The notes beneath the pieces were generated by a model. The model made no database searches. It was not told the DNA's origin and saw only the letters and a list, made by a program, of their open reading frames with translations. This document shows, one piece after another, positions 34,858 to 42,772 of a DNA stretch of 46,031 bases. The stretch comes from Deltaproteobacteria bacterium (GTDB taxonomy: Bacteria; SZUA-79; Acidulodesulfobacterales; Acidulodesulfobacteraceae). Each line of letters begins with the position of its first letter. Positions within the stretch are counted from its first letter, which is position 1. Location of the stretch: NCBI GenBank assembly GCA_023381755.1, contig JAMCUF010000013.1:1-46031 (forward strand). The letters run 5' to 3'. The position numbers and the translations under genes are program-made.

Positions 34858-36597
34858 ATGTCGAAAGCTGAGTCTGAAGAAATCCAAAGAATTACCTACG
34901 CTATATCCAAATATGAAAAAATTCCTCCAAACTTAATACGTGTTACCCAAACCCACATATCTCGTATTTTTATAACCCCTGGATTTGTCTATAAACAAAA
35001 AAAGCCCGTTAATTTTGGGTTTGTCGATTATTCGTCCTTAGAAAAAAGAAGATTTTTTGCAAGAAAGGAACTTTCTTTAAACAGGAGGGCCTGTTCGGGT
35101 ATATATTTGGGTTTGGCGGAGCTGCGGCAAAGAGCCGGCCATGTTTTTATCGGCTTTAAAGGCGGGGCGTTAGAAGATGTCCTGGTAAGGATGAGGCACG
35201 TGGCGTCTGAAAGGTTTTTGAACGGCATATTGGATTTGGATTCGCTCGATAAAAACGTCGTTAAAAACTATCGGCTTAACAATAAAGAAGATGTATTAAA
35301 AAGGGTTGCCAGAAGAATTTATCTATTTCATAAAAATGCAAAATCTTCAAAAAGGATAAGCGGTTTTGCTAAAACCGAAGTCTACAGGGAAAACTGGGAT
35401 GATAACTTTTTATCCATCGGAAAACTTTTTAACGGCTTTAATAATTTAAAGGGAGCCGAAGGGAAAAGCGGGATTAAAAGTATTACGGGGGATGGGGTAA
35501 ACAGCCTTGCGGGCATTCTGGAACATATGAAAAAGTTTTACGACGGGTTTTTGCGTTCAAGGTTGTTTAACGAATTTGTAGATATCAGGATTGAAAACGG
35601 CTTTATTAAAGACCTGCACGGCGATTTAAGAATGGAACACATAGCCGTTATCGACAGGAGAAGGGTTAACGGCGTGTGTTTAATGGACTGCGCCGAATTT
35701 AACGAAAGGTTTAGAAACCAGGATTTATACTTAGATGTTGCCTTTTTACTCATGGATTTTGAGTTTAACGGGTTTTTCTACGAATCCGTCCTTTTTTTTA
35801 ATTACTATAAGGGGTTTTTTAACTATAAAAAGGATATCCGCGGGTATGAAAAATATGAACCCTTTATAATGCCCTTTTTTAAAGCATACAGGTCTGTTGT
35901 AAGAACAAAGATTTCTTTTCTTTCGGGCAGGCTTCAGGAAGGCTTGCGGCATCTAAATTTAGCCCTGTTTTACGTGGAGCTTTTAAAAAAACCGGTCGTC
36001 ATTCTTAATATAGGTTTGTCCGGTAGCGGAAAGAGCCTTCTTTCCGGCCTGCTGGCGGGCTATTTTTACTCCCGGAACATAAAATCGGACGTATTGAGGC
36101 ATGAGATATTCGGTTATACGGATAAAATACTGAAGTACAGCAGGCAGGCAAGCGAAACGGTTTATGATAATATGCTTCGGGAGGGGGTCAAGCTCTTTAA
36201 CGAAGGCAAAAGCATAATATTCGATGCAACCTTCCTAAAGAGGGAGCACAGGGAAAAATTTTTTAGCTATTTTGCAAAAAAAGACTGTAATTTTGCCATT
36301 ATATACTCTAAAATATATAATGGCAAAGAAGAAGTTATATTAAAAAGGCTTAAAAATAGAGAGGTTACCGGTGGTTTAGCAAAGGAAAACAAAGACTATT
36401 CGGAGGCCGGCATATCCGTTTATTTGAGCCAAAAAACCATCTTTGAAGAGCCGGAGCCGCAAGATATACCGTTACTTCAAAACTGCGCCGGGGCATTGAA
36501 TATTACCTTTATAACCGTAGATGCGTCTTTGGAATTAAGCGAGCGGTTCAATTATGTAATGAAGAAAATAAAGAAAACAAAGCCTTTACAAATTTGA
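34858..36597 (+). CDS. Two-domain protein: APH-like kinase fused to a P-loop kinase
   Basis: A 579-residue fusion. The N-terminal about 380 residues match the aminoglycoside-phosphotransferase-like family (COG2187 type), with DLHGDLRMEHIAV as the catalytic loop and LMDCAEFNERFRNQDLYLDV carrying the metal-binding Asp. The C-terminal about 190 residues form a P-loop kinase-like domain with VVILNIGLSGSGKSLLSGLL (Walker A) and AKSIIFDATFL-like Walker B context (SIIFDATFLKREHREKFF). Substrates of this fusion family are not established. It starts six bases after the sigma gene stop and is probably cotranscribed with it. Confidence 0.82.
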   Translation: MSKAESEEIQRITYAISKYEKIPPNLIRVTQTHISRIFITPGFVYKQKKPVNFGFVDYSSLEKRRFFARKELSLNRRACSGIYLGLAELRQRAGHVFIGFKGGALEDVLVRMRHVASERFLNGILDLDSLDKNVVKNYRLNNKEDVLKRVARRIYLFHKNAKSSKRISGFAKTEVYRENWDDNFLSIGKLFNGFNNLKGAEGKSGIKSITGDGVNSLAGILEHMKKFYDGFLRSRLFNEFVDIRIENGFIKDLHGDLRMEHIAVIDRRRVNGVCLMDCAEFNERFRNQDLYLDVAFLLMDFEFNGFFYESVLFFNYYKGFFNYKKDIRGYEKYEPFIMPFFKAYRSVVRTKISFLSGRLQEGLRHLNLALFYVELLKKPVVILNIGLSGSGKSLLSGLLAGYFYSRNIKSDVLRHEIFGYTDKILKYSRQASETVYDNMLREGVKLFNEGKSIIFDATFLKREHREKFFSYFAKKDCNFAIIYSKIYNGKEEVILKRLKNREVTGGLAKENKDYSEAGISVYLSQKTIFEEPEPQDIPLLQNCAGALNITFITVDASLELSERFNYVMKKIKKTKPLQI

Positions 36598-36616
36598 AGG
36601 AGCAATAGTTAAACTT

Positions 36617-38365
36617 TTGGGATATTTTAATAAATATTACGGTAAATACAGGTTCGAATTTTATTTAATCTTACTATCCGTATCGGCTTTATTTATACAC
36701 CTGCACCTTGCTTCCACTTTAAACATTGGCAATGACGAAGCCCATTACTTTGTCTGGTCGCTCAAACCGGCGCCCGGCTATCTTGACGATGCCCCCTTCA
36801 CCAGTTATGTTATCTATTTCTTTACCGGACTTTTTGGAAAGAGTGAACTTAATGTCAGGATGGGTGCGGTTATTTTTTCGTTTTTAGACGGCTTTTTGAT
36901 ATACTGCCTTACATACACGCTTTTTAGAAATAAAAGAGCGTCTTTTTTTGCTTTTATGTTTTTTTTATCGACAGTAATATTCGGCACCGTTCTATCCGTT
37001 ATGATGTTGCCTGATGCACCCCTTTTGTTTTTTTATCTGTGTTTTTTGATAGCCTTTCATAAAAGCCTCGGGTATAAAAACAAGGACGGGGACAGGTTTA
37101 AAAAATGGAGCAACCCTGACAAGCCTGACAAGAGCTTATTGCTATGGATACTTACCGGGGTTTTTTTGGGTTTTGCATTTCTAAGCAAATATACCGCCGC
37201 TTTAATCCCCCCTTCCGCTCTCCTGTATTTACTGCTTTCTAATAAAAACAGAACCGTTTTAAAAACATTTTATCCGTATCTGGCTCTTGCTATCGCCCTC
37301 CTCGTTTTTTTGCCGGTAGTTTACTGGAATTCCAAATACAATTTTATATCCTTCAGGTTTCAGCTTTCGCACGGCTTTTCGCATCCTAAACCCGTGGCGT
37401 CTTTATTTATAGACGGATTGCTTGGACAATTTTTAGTGATTACGCCGTTTATCTATCTGTTTTTAATTTGGACATTCGGTTATTCCATAAAAAAATTTAT
37501 TCCCGGTTGGTTAAATATGAAATCAGGCGGCGGCAGCGGCGGTTTGGATATTGCCGAGGGGATTTTGTATTCCGTCTGTCTGTCGCTTCCCGTCTTAGTT
37601 TTCTTTATTGTAAACGGGTATTTCCACAGGATTCTTGTCCACTGGCCCGATATAGGATATATGGCTGCCTTTCCTGTTATGGGATATGTAGCGGACAGGA
37701 TTACCGGAAGCGGAAGCCATGCAAAACAACGGGGAACATTAATATTAAAAGCCGCCGGATCGTACGTGTATTTCGCGATATTTTTCGGATTTTTCTTAAG
37801 TTTTGTATTATACAATCAGATATATTATAATCTGATACCGGTAAGGAAAATAATAAGATATATCGATAAGGAAAAAAATATTAAAAAAAGCTGGGTGTTT
37901 TCATTAATTCCCCACATACCCGGAAGCCCCGAAACGGCAGACATAATAAACGACCTTTTCGGCTGGAAAAGAGGGGCGAAGTATGTCGGCATCGTTTATA
38001 AAGATTATAAGGCGGCCTATCATCCGCTTTTTATTTTAACCCACCACTATGCTATTGCCGATGAGCTCATATATTACGGAGGTTATGAACCCGCTGTAAA
38101 TATTTACAACATATCCGGATTTTTAAACCAGTACGACCTGTGGCAAAATTTAAACAAGATAAACAAGGAAAACGCCATTTTTATAATGGACAATAAATAT
38201 ATGATAAATCCGGCGAGGATATACGGGGGTGATTTTAAATCCATACAAGAAATAGGCAGGCTCGATATATATGTTAAATTCAGGCTTATCAGGGTGTATT
38301 ATCTGTATTTGATGAAAGATTTTGACGCAAAAAGGGCTATAACGCATATTAAAAAAAGCATGTAA
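36617..38365 (+). CDS. GT39/PMT-type membrane glycosyltransferase (ArnT-like)
   Basis: A polytopic GT-C enzyme of 582 residues that would use a polyprenyl-phosphate sugar donor outside the cytoplasmic membrane. The first loop LNIGNDEAHYFVWSLKPAPG carries the acidic residues of the family, followed by YLDDAPFTSYVIYFFTGLFG and about ten membrane helices; a periplasmic C-terminal part follows after about 420. It starts at TTG 36617, with AAGGAG rather far upstream. The next gene encodes a dolichol-phosphate-mannose-synthase-like GT2 that could supply its donor, as in surface or lipid A modification. Confidence 0.82.
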   Translation: MGYFNKYYGKYRFEFYLILLSVSALFIHLHLASTLNIGNDEAHYFVWSLKPAPGYLDDAPFTSYVIYFFTGLFGKSELNVRMGAVIFSFLDGFLIYCLTYTLFRNKRASFFAFMFFLSTVIFGTVLSVMMLPDAPLLFFYLCFLIAFHKSLGYKNKDGDRFKKWSNPDKPDKSLLLWILTGVFLGFAFLSKYTAALIPPSALLYLLLSNKNRTVLKTFYPYLALAIALLVFLPVVYWNSKYNFISFRFQLSHGFSHPKPVASLFIDGLLGQFLVITPFIYLFLIWTFGYSIKKFIPGWLNMKSGGGSGGLDIAEGILYSVCLSLPVLVFFIVNGYFHRILVHWPDIGYMAAFPVMGYVADRITGSGSHAKQRGTLILKAAGSYVYFAIFFGFFLSFVLYNQIYYNLIPVRKIIRYIDKEKNIKKSWVFSLIPHIPGSPETADIINDLFGWKRGAKYVGIVYKDYKAAYHPLFILTHHYAIADELIYYGGYEPAVNIYNISGFLNQYDLWQNLNKINKENAIFIMDNKYMINPARIYGGDFKSIQEIGRLDIYVKFRLIRVYYLYLMKDFDAKRAITHIKKSM

Positions 38366-38448
38366 AGTGTTTATTGACACGCTGCCGGCCAAATCACCGC
38401 ATAGATACCAAAAATTAAAGCAGGGTGAATCAATCTTAAGATAATTTT

Positions 38449-39216
38449 ATGAAAATACTCGTTGCCGTACCTACGTATAATGAAAAAGATAATATCGGAA
38501 TGATGATAAAATCCGTTTTAAGCTTAAATAACAATGAAACGGTTAAGGAGTTAAACATTGGCATAAGTCTTGTCATAATAGATGACAATTCGCAGGACGG
38601 AACCCAAGAAATAGTGAAGGGCTTTTTTGCAAGCGACGGAAAAAATGAAAATGCCGCCGGATTTAAAGATAATTTGTTCCTGATTACAAGGAAAAAGAAA
38701 TTAGGTCTCGGAACGGCTTATGTAAGCGCATTTAGGTTTGCCATAGGCAAGGGCTTCGATTACGTTATTACGATGGATTGCGATTTTTCCCATAATCCCG
38801 ATGAAATTATCGGTTTTATCAGCCTCATGAACGATAGAAAGTGCGGAATGATAGTTGGTTCAAGGTATGTCGGCGGGATAAGGATAATAAACTGGAGCAT
38901 GAAACGGCTTTTGATGTCATATTTTGCCAATATTTATGCTAAATTAATCACCGGGGTTAAAATAGATGATTTGACGGGCGGTTTCAATATGTATGACGCG
39001 AACTGTCTAAAAAGGATAAACTTAGACGGCATTAATTCAAGAGGATATGCCTTTCAAATCGAGATGAAATACAGGATGAAAAGAGCGGGTTGCGATTTCA
39101 AGGAATATCCGATAATATTTTACGAAAGAACCAAGGGCAAGTCCAAGATGTCCAAGGGTATTTTTTTTGAAGCCCTTTTTGCGGTGATAAGGCTCAGGTT
39201 CGGGCTTTATAAATAA
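38449..39216 (+). CDS. Polyprenol-phosphate sugar synthase-like GT2 (DPM1-type)
   Basis: Makes a polyprenyl-phosphate hexose from a nucleotide sugar (family role). The 255 residues show KILVAVPTYNEKDNIGMMI, IIDDNSQDGTQEIV, GLGTAYVSAFRFAIGKGFDY, VITMDCDFSHNPDEI (DxD-like site), MIVGSRYVGG and DLTGGFNMY, then YPIIFYERTKGKSKMSKGI near the C-terminus. There are no added membrane segments, as in the soluble DPM1 type. It pairs with the upstream GT39 enzyme. A terminator follows. Confidence 0.9.
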   Translation: MKILVAVPTYNEKDNIGMMIKSVLSLNNNETVKELNIGISLVIIDDNSQDGTQEIVKGFFASDGKNENAAGFKDNLFLITRKKKLGLGTAYVSAFRFAIGKGFDYVITMDCDFSHNPDEIIGFISLMNDRKCGMIVGSRYVGGIRIINWSMKRLLMSYFANIYAKLITGVKIDDLTGGFNMYDANCLKRINLDGINSRGYAFQIEMKYRMKRAGCDFKEYPIIFYERTKGKSKMSKGIFFEALFAVIRLRFGLYK

Positions 39217-39219
39217 ACA

Positions 39220-39234
39220 CCCCTGCTTATGGGG
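39220..39234. repeat. Short GC-rich hairpin
   Basis: CCCCTGCTTATGGGG forms a four-base-pair stem directly after the GT2 stop. It has the same C-rich, loop, G-rich design as the elements at 8894 and 21042. Too short to be sure of a family. Confidence 0.3.
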
Positions 39235-39235
39235 G

Positions 39236-39274
39236 AAAGGGGGGGTATATTATTCCATCCCATGCCCCTTTTTT
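39236..39274 (+). terminator. Rho-independent terminator after the DPM1-like gene
   Basis: AAAGGGG pairs with CCCCTTT, with an inner GGG/CCC pairing, and the arm runs into six T. It ends the block that begins upstream and isolates apt. Confidence 0.65.
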
Positions 39275-39338
39275 GTGTTTGAATTTAATTTTACGATATT
39301 ATATAATAATTTAATTTTTAATTTGAGGCAAATAAACC

Positions 39339-39893
39339 GTGGATAAGTTAAATATTGTTAGTTCAATTGATGATTTAAGGGGTTTTATCAGGGAAATTCA
39401 AGATTTTCCCAAAAAAGGGGTTAATTTCAAGGATATAACACCACTGCTTGCAAACCCCAAGGCGTTTGCTTTTGCGATAGATAGCCTTGTAAATAAGTAT
39501 TTAAACGAAAGGATTGATTATGTTGTTTGCGTAGAGGCAAGGGGTTTTGTAGTGGGCTCCGCACTTGCCTACAGGCTTGGGGCAGGGGTGATAATGGTTA
39601 GAAAACCCGGCAAACTTCCCTATTATTGCAGTTCTTTAAGCTACGACCTGGAATATGGAAGCGCGACGCTGGAGATTCATAAAGATGCATTAAAAAAGGG
39701 GGACAGGGTGATAATTGCCGACGATGTTTTGGCGACGGGCGGCACGATTTTTGCGGCAATTAACCTCGTAAAAGAATTTGACCCGGAGGTTGTGGATGTG
39801 GCATTTTTGGCGGAGCTTTCGTTTTTAAAGGGGAGGGAGAAACTAAAGCCATATAATATCGATATTAATTGCCTGATTAGGTTTGACTGTTAA
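39339..39893 (+). CDS. apt: Adenine phosphoribosyltransferase
   Basis: Purine salvage enzyme: adenine plus PRPP gives AMP. The 184 residues include DFPKKGVNFKDITPLLANPK (typical APRT N-terminus), DYVVCVEARGFVVGSALAYR, VMVRKPGKLPYYC and the PRPP-binding motif VIIADDVLATGGTIFAAINL. It starts at GTG 39339, preceded by a TTGAGG purine stretch. It has its own short unit between two terminators with the cytochrome gene. Confidence 0.96.
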   Translation: MDKLNIVSSIDDLRGFIREIQDFPKKGVNFKDITPLLANPKAFAFAIDSLVNKYLNERIDYVVCVEARGFVVGSALAYRLGAGVIMVRKPGKLPYYCSSLSYDLEYGSATLEIHKDALKKGDRVIIADDVLATGGTIFAAINLVKEFDPEVVDVAFLAELSFLKGREKLKPYNIDINCLIRFDC

Positions 39894-39983
39894 CTAATGA
39901 TATGAAATTAAACGGTTAATTTAAATTAAAATTAAAACAAAATAAATTACTTAAATTTTTAGAATCGAGATTAAGGGGGGTTT

Positions 39984-40373
39984 ATGAAAAAGGGTTTTAC
40001 AGTTATTTTTATTATTCTTGTTGTTGTTTTAGGCTATATCGTCGTTCATGCCATTACCTCTCCGGTCAAGTTATCGGCCGCACAGCTTGGGGCAGAATTG
40101 ATCCAATCCAATAAAGCGGGCATTGATTGTTTTGCATGCCATATTATAGACGGAAAGGGCGGCACTATAGGGCCTGACCTCTCAAAAGAAGCTCTGCTTA
40201 AGCACTCTATCAAATGGCTCGAGGTTCAAATACAGGAACCGTCAAAGCATTTTAAACCGGCTTCCATGGTTAAAATAAACGGCAAAACATATATGGCTAT
40301 CATGCCAGACCACAAAATGCTTTCCAAAAAAGAGCTTTTTGAGCTCGCCTCCTATTTGGACGGGCTTCGCTGA
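39984..40373 (+). CDS. Membrane-anchored monoheme c-type cytochrome
   Basis: A 129-residue periplasmic electron carrier anchored by an N-terminal helix (about 5-25, no clear cleavage site). The heme site is DCFACHIIDGKGGTIGPDLS, and class I features such as the GPDLS loop and a C-terminal helix KKELFELASYLDGL follow. Distal Met candidates are in PASMVKI and IMPDHKM. ATG is preceded by AAGGGGGG. A terminator follows, then the Fe-S operon. It would be a client of ResB/CcsA and could pass electrons from the outer-membrane cytochrome at 42.8 kb (inference). Confidence 0.88.
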   Translation: MKKGFTVIFIILVVVLGYIVVHAITSPVKLSAAQLGAELIQSNKAGIDCFACHIIDGKGGTIGPDLSKEALLKHSIKWLEVQIQEPSKHFKPASMVKINGKTYMAIMPDHKMLSKKELFELASYLDGLR

Positions 40374-40412
40374 GCCCTGCGCTTTCTTAAAGTAAATATC
40401 TTGCATTTTTGA

Positions 40413-40479
40413 GGGGGAAGTTCGCGTGAAGAGGGTTTGTTTTTTATTGCAACCCCTTCGCCGCCCCCAAATTTTTTTA
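40413..40479 (+). terminator. Rho-independent terminator after the cytochrome gene
   Basis: A long hairpin pairs GGGGG with CCCCC and an inner GAAGAGGGTTTG with CAACCCCTTC, followed by seven T. It separates the cytochrome gene from the Fe-S operon. Confidence 0.65.
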
Positions 40480-40484
40480 TAATA

Positions 40485-40509
40485 ATACTTGACTAATTTA
40501 GTAAAGTAT
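40485..40509 (+). promoter_or_regulatory. IscR-type (Rrf2) operator upstream of the desulfurase gene
   Basis: A 25-base inverted repeat, half-sites ATACTTGACTAA and TTAGTAAAGTAT around a central T, with one mismatched pair. It follows the general type 1 IscR pattern (ATA, a GACT core, an AGT core, TAT). It overlaps the promoter -35, so a bound regulator would repress. No iscR gene is in the window, so the regulator is inferred. Confidence 0.7.
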
Positions 40510-40517
40510 GTTTTACT
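40489..40517 (+). promoter_or_regulatory. Promoter of the Fe-S/sulfur operon
   Basis: TTGACT (5 of 6) with a 17-base spacer to TTTACT (4 of 6). The -35 lies inside the IscR-like palindrome, and the promoter ends about 80 bases before the proposed desulfurase start. Confidence 0.5.
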
Positions 40518-40598
40518 TAACGTATATTGGGCTGGGAATGAAATGCGAAATGTATTTTAAGTTAATTTTGCATGCATATTTTAGATTTGGAGGCAAAA

Positions 40599-41795
40599 TT
40601 GAAGATAATAAATTTTGACCATTTTGCGGCGACAAGTATGAGACAGGAAGTTAAAGAGGCCATGGATCCTTTTTTTATCAACGAATACGGTAATCCACAG
40701 AGTATTCACGCGCTTAGCGACGAGCCGAGAGAGGCTCTCGCCAGGGCAAGGCTTCAGGCGGCGGACCTTTTAAACGCTACAAGCAACGAGGTCATATTTA
40801 CTTCAAGCGGCTCGGAATCCAATAATCTTGCAATCAAGGGCACGGCTTTTGCAAGGATGGATAAAGGGAAGCATATTATAGTTTCTAAAATAGAACATTT
40901 TAGCGTTTTAAACGCCGTTAAGTCTTTAACCAAGCTTGGTTTTGAGGTTAGCGAGGTTTCCGTTGACAAATACGGCTTAGTTGATCCGCAGGACGTTAAA
41001 AACGCCTTAAGAAAGGATACGATTCTTGTCAGTATAACGCACGCGTCGAATGAAATCGGCACCATTCAAGACATCAAAGAAATTTCCAGAATAGTTCACG
41101 AGAACTCTGGAGCATACATGCATGCCGATGCAAATACATCTTGCGGGTTTATCGAAACCGACGTTAAGGAGTTGGGCGCGGATATGCTTTCCGCCGCACC
41201 GCACAGATTTTACGGCCCTAAAGGGACGGGGCTTTTTTACCTTAAAAAGGGTGTGCGGGTGATGCCTTTAATTGACGGCGGCATTCAGGAGTTTGGAAGG
41301 AGGGCGGGCACCGAAAATATTCCCGCCATCGTAGGCGCGGGCGTTGCGTGTGAGCTGGCAAAAAAGGAATTGAAGGACAGGACGGCGCATTTGCTTCCTA
41401 TCCAAAAAGAGATTATAAGCGGGGTATTAAGCGGGCTTGACGAGGTGTATTTAAACGGGCATCCCGAAAAAAGACTGCCTAATAACATCAATTTTGTGGT
41501 TAAGTATATCGAGGGCGAATCCATGCTTATGTGGTTAAACAACAACGGGATTATGGTGGCAAGCGGTTCTGCCTGCACATCCAAGATTTTAAAATCGTCC
41601 CATGTTTTAAGCGCGATAGGGGTTGACCCGGCGCTTGCTCAGGGCTCCTTGCTTATCTCTTTAGGGCAGGATAACTCATTGGAAGACGCTGCATTTTTTA
41701 TCAAGGAGCTTCCGGGGGTAGTTAATAAATTAAGGCAGATGTCTCCTCTTTATGAAGGGATTAAAAAGGAAAATAAAGCACAAAAAGATAAATAA
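40599..41795 (+). CDS. Cysteine desulfurase (NifS/IscS family), unusual active site
   Basis: Class V aminotransferase-fold enzyme expected to move sulfur from cysteine to IscU or TusA. Family motifs: FDHFAATSMRQEVKEAM, FTSSGSESNNLAIKG, SKIEHFSVL (His stacked on PLP), THASNEIGTIQDI, MHADANTSCG and the catalytic loop VASGSACTSK. Two expected residues differ: the PLP lysine of SGHK-YGPKG is Arg in SAAPHRFYGPKG (codon AGA, 41205-41207), and the Gln after the HxDA motif is Thr. It may use another Lys, be altered in function, or be a divergent subfamily. The track starts at ATG 40572, but GGAGG sits five bases before TTG 40599, giving 398 residues. It is followed by iscU and tusA. Confidence 0.9.
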   Translation: MKIINFDHFAATSMRQEVKEAMDPFFINEYGNPQSIHALSDEPREALARARLQAADLLNATSNEVIFTSSGSESNNLAIKGTAFARMDKGKHIIVSKIEHFSVLNAVKSLTKLGFEVSEVSVDKYGLVDPQDVKNALRKDTILVSITHASNEIGTIQDIKEISRIVHENSGAYMHADANTSCGFIETDVKELGADMLSAAPHRFYGPKGTGLFYLKKGVRVMPLIDGGIQEFGRRAGTENIPAIVGAGVACELAKKELKDRTAHLLPIQKEIISGVLSGLDEVYLNGHPEKRLPNNINFVVKYIEGESMLMWLNNNGIMVASGSACTSKILKSSHVLSAIGVDPALAQGSLLISLGQDNSLEDAAFFIKELPGVVNKLRQMSPLYEGIKKENKAQKDK

Positions 41796-41833
41796 AATAT
41801 AGATAAAGATAATATAAAATATGGAGGTACGCT

Positions 41834-42274
41834 ATGCCGATATATTCGGAAAAAGTCATGGATCACTTTCAGAATCCAAGGAATGTGGGAGAGATTGAAA
41901 ACGCCGATGGCGTGGGAGAACTTGGCAATCCTACCTGCGGCGATATAATGAAGATTTATATCAAAGTTAAAGACGATAAAATCGAAGATGTAAAGTTCAA
42001 GACTTTTGGTTGCGGCGCTGCGATTGCAACGAGTTCTATGGTGACCGAGCTTATTAAAGGAAAGACGCTGGAGGAAGCCGAAAAGATTTCCAATGAGACC
42101 GTTGCGGAGGCTTTAGACGGCCTTCCCCCCGTTAAAATGCATTGTTCCAATCTTGCGGCGGATGCGCTTCACCTTGCCATAGAAGATTACAGGGCGAGAA
42201 AAGAAGGCAAGGGCCCGATAGGCAGGGTGGAAACGCCTGAGCATGATGAAAGCGACATTCTTGAACATACTTGA
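41834..42274 (+). CDS. iscU: IscU/NifU N-terminal-type Fe-S scaffold
   Basis: Scaffold on which Fe-S clusters are assembled. The 146 residues carry the three ligand Cys in GNPTCGDIMKIYIKV, FGCGAAIATSSMVTELI and MHCSNLAADALHLAI, with the conserved Asp after the first. N-terminal MPIYSEKVMDHFQNPRNVGE is typical. It has a short extra C-terminal tail (to about 146) but no NifU Fe-S or C-terminal domain. ATG with GGAGG upstream, 38 bases after the desulfurase. Confidence 0.96.
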   Translation: MPIYSEKVMDHFQNPRNVGEIENADGVGELGNPTCGDIMKIYIKVKDDKIEDVKFKTFGCGAAIATSSMVTELIKGKTLEEAEKISNETVAEALDGLPPVKMHCSNLAADALHLAIEDYRARKEGKGPIGRVETPEHDESDILEHT

Positions 42275-42360
42275 TACGCCCCTTAACTTTTTGTCCCTAC
42301 TTTTTTAAGGAAGGAGGCTTCAAGGCGGAGCGGTTTCGCAGTTTAGGGGGGCTTTAAATT

Positions 42361-42585
42361 ATGAAGCACGATTACGAACTTGACACATTCGGCTTGTTCT
42401 GCCCTGTTCCCGTTATGAAGGTAATAGAGGAGCTTAAAAACATCCCCGAGGGCTCCGTATTAAAAGTAATAGCCTCTGACGGGGGCATTATCGAGGATTT
42501 AAAAAGCTACTGCAAAAAAACAAATCATGATTTTTTGTCCTATGAAATTAATCTTCCGGAATATATAGTCTATGTAAAAAAATAG
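42361..42585 (+). CDS. tusA: TusA-like sulfur carrier
   Basis: Small persulfide carrier protein of 74 residues. The motif DTFGLFCPVPVMKVIEELKN has the conserved sulfur-accepting Cys (CPxP), then the beta-alpha-beta-beta fold with GSVLKVIASDGGIIEDLKSYC and DFLSYEINLPEYIVYVKK. It follows iscU by 86 bases and would receive sulfur from the adjacent desulfurase for tRNA thiolation, cofactors or energy-linked sulfur metabolism. YedF-like members look similar. Confidence 0.9.
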   Translation: MKHDYELDTFGLFCPVPVMKVIEELKNIPEGSVLKVIASDGGIIEDLKSYCKKTNHDFLSYEINLPEYIVYVKK

Positions 42586-42601
42586 CAAAATGAAAAAAAT
42601 A

Positions 42602-42629
42602 TTGACATTAAAAAAATAGGTATTATAAT
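42602..42629 (+). promoter_or_regulatory. Consensus promoter of the Cyc2-like gene
   Basis: A perfect TTGACA and a perfect TATAAT with a 16-base spacer. A second TATAAT lies 11 bases further. This is the strongest promoter in the window and fits a highly expressed product. The leader is about 135 bases, with an isolated AAGGAGG at 42674 not followed by an obvious ORF. Confidence 0.85.
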
Positions 42630-42772
42630 CAGATTATAATATACAAAGAAATAAAAATATTTAAAATATTCAAGGAGGCGAAAAGGAAGAAGATAAAATT
42701 TACAGTTTGTTGCATGGCAGTTTCGTTTTTTTATTAATTTTTAATTTTAACTTTACTAAAGAGAGGAAAGTT

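Noticed and set aside
36645-36660. GGTTCGAATT resembling a tRNA T-arm
   Set aside because: It lies inside the GT39 coding region with no acceptor or anticodon stems around it.
42290-42360. Possible riboswitch or leader structure before tusA
   Set aside because: Some C-rich and G-rich segments could pair, but no known riboswitch core is present and the region is short.
42707-42772. N-terminal extension of the Cyc2-like protein from TTG 42707
   Set aside because: ATG 42773 begins a perfect signal peptide and has a good ribosome site; the extension would bury it.
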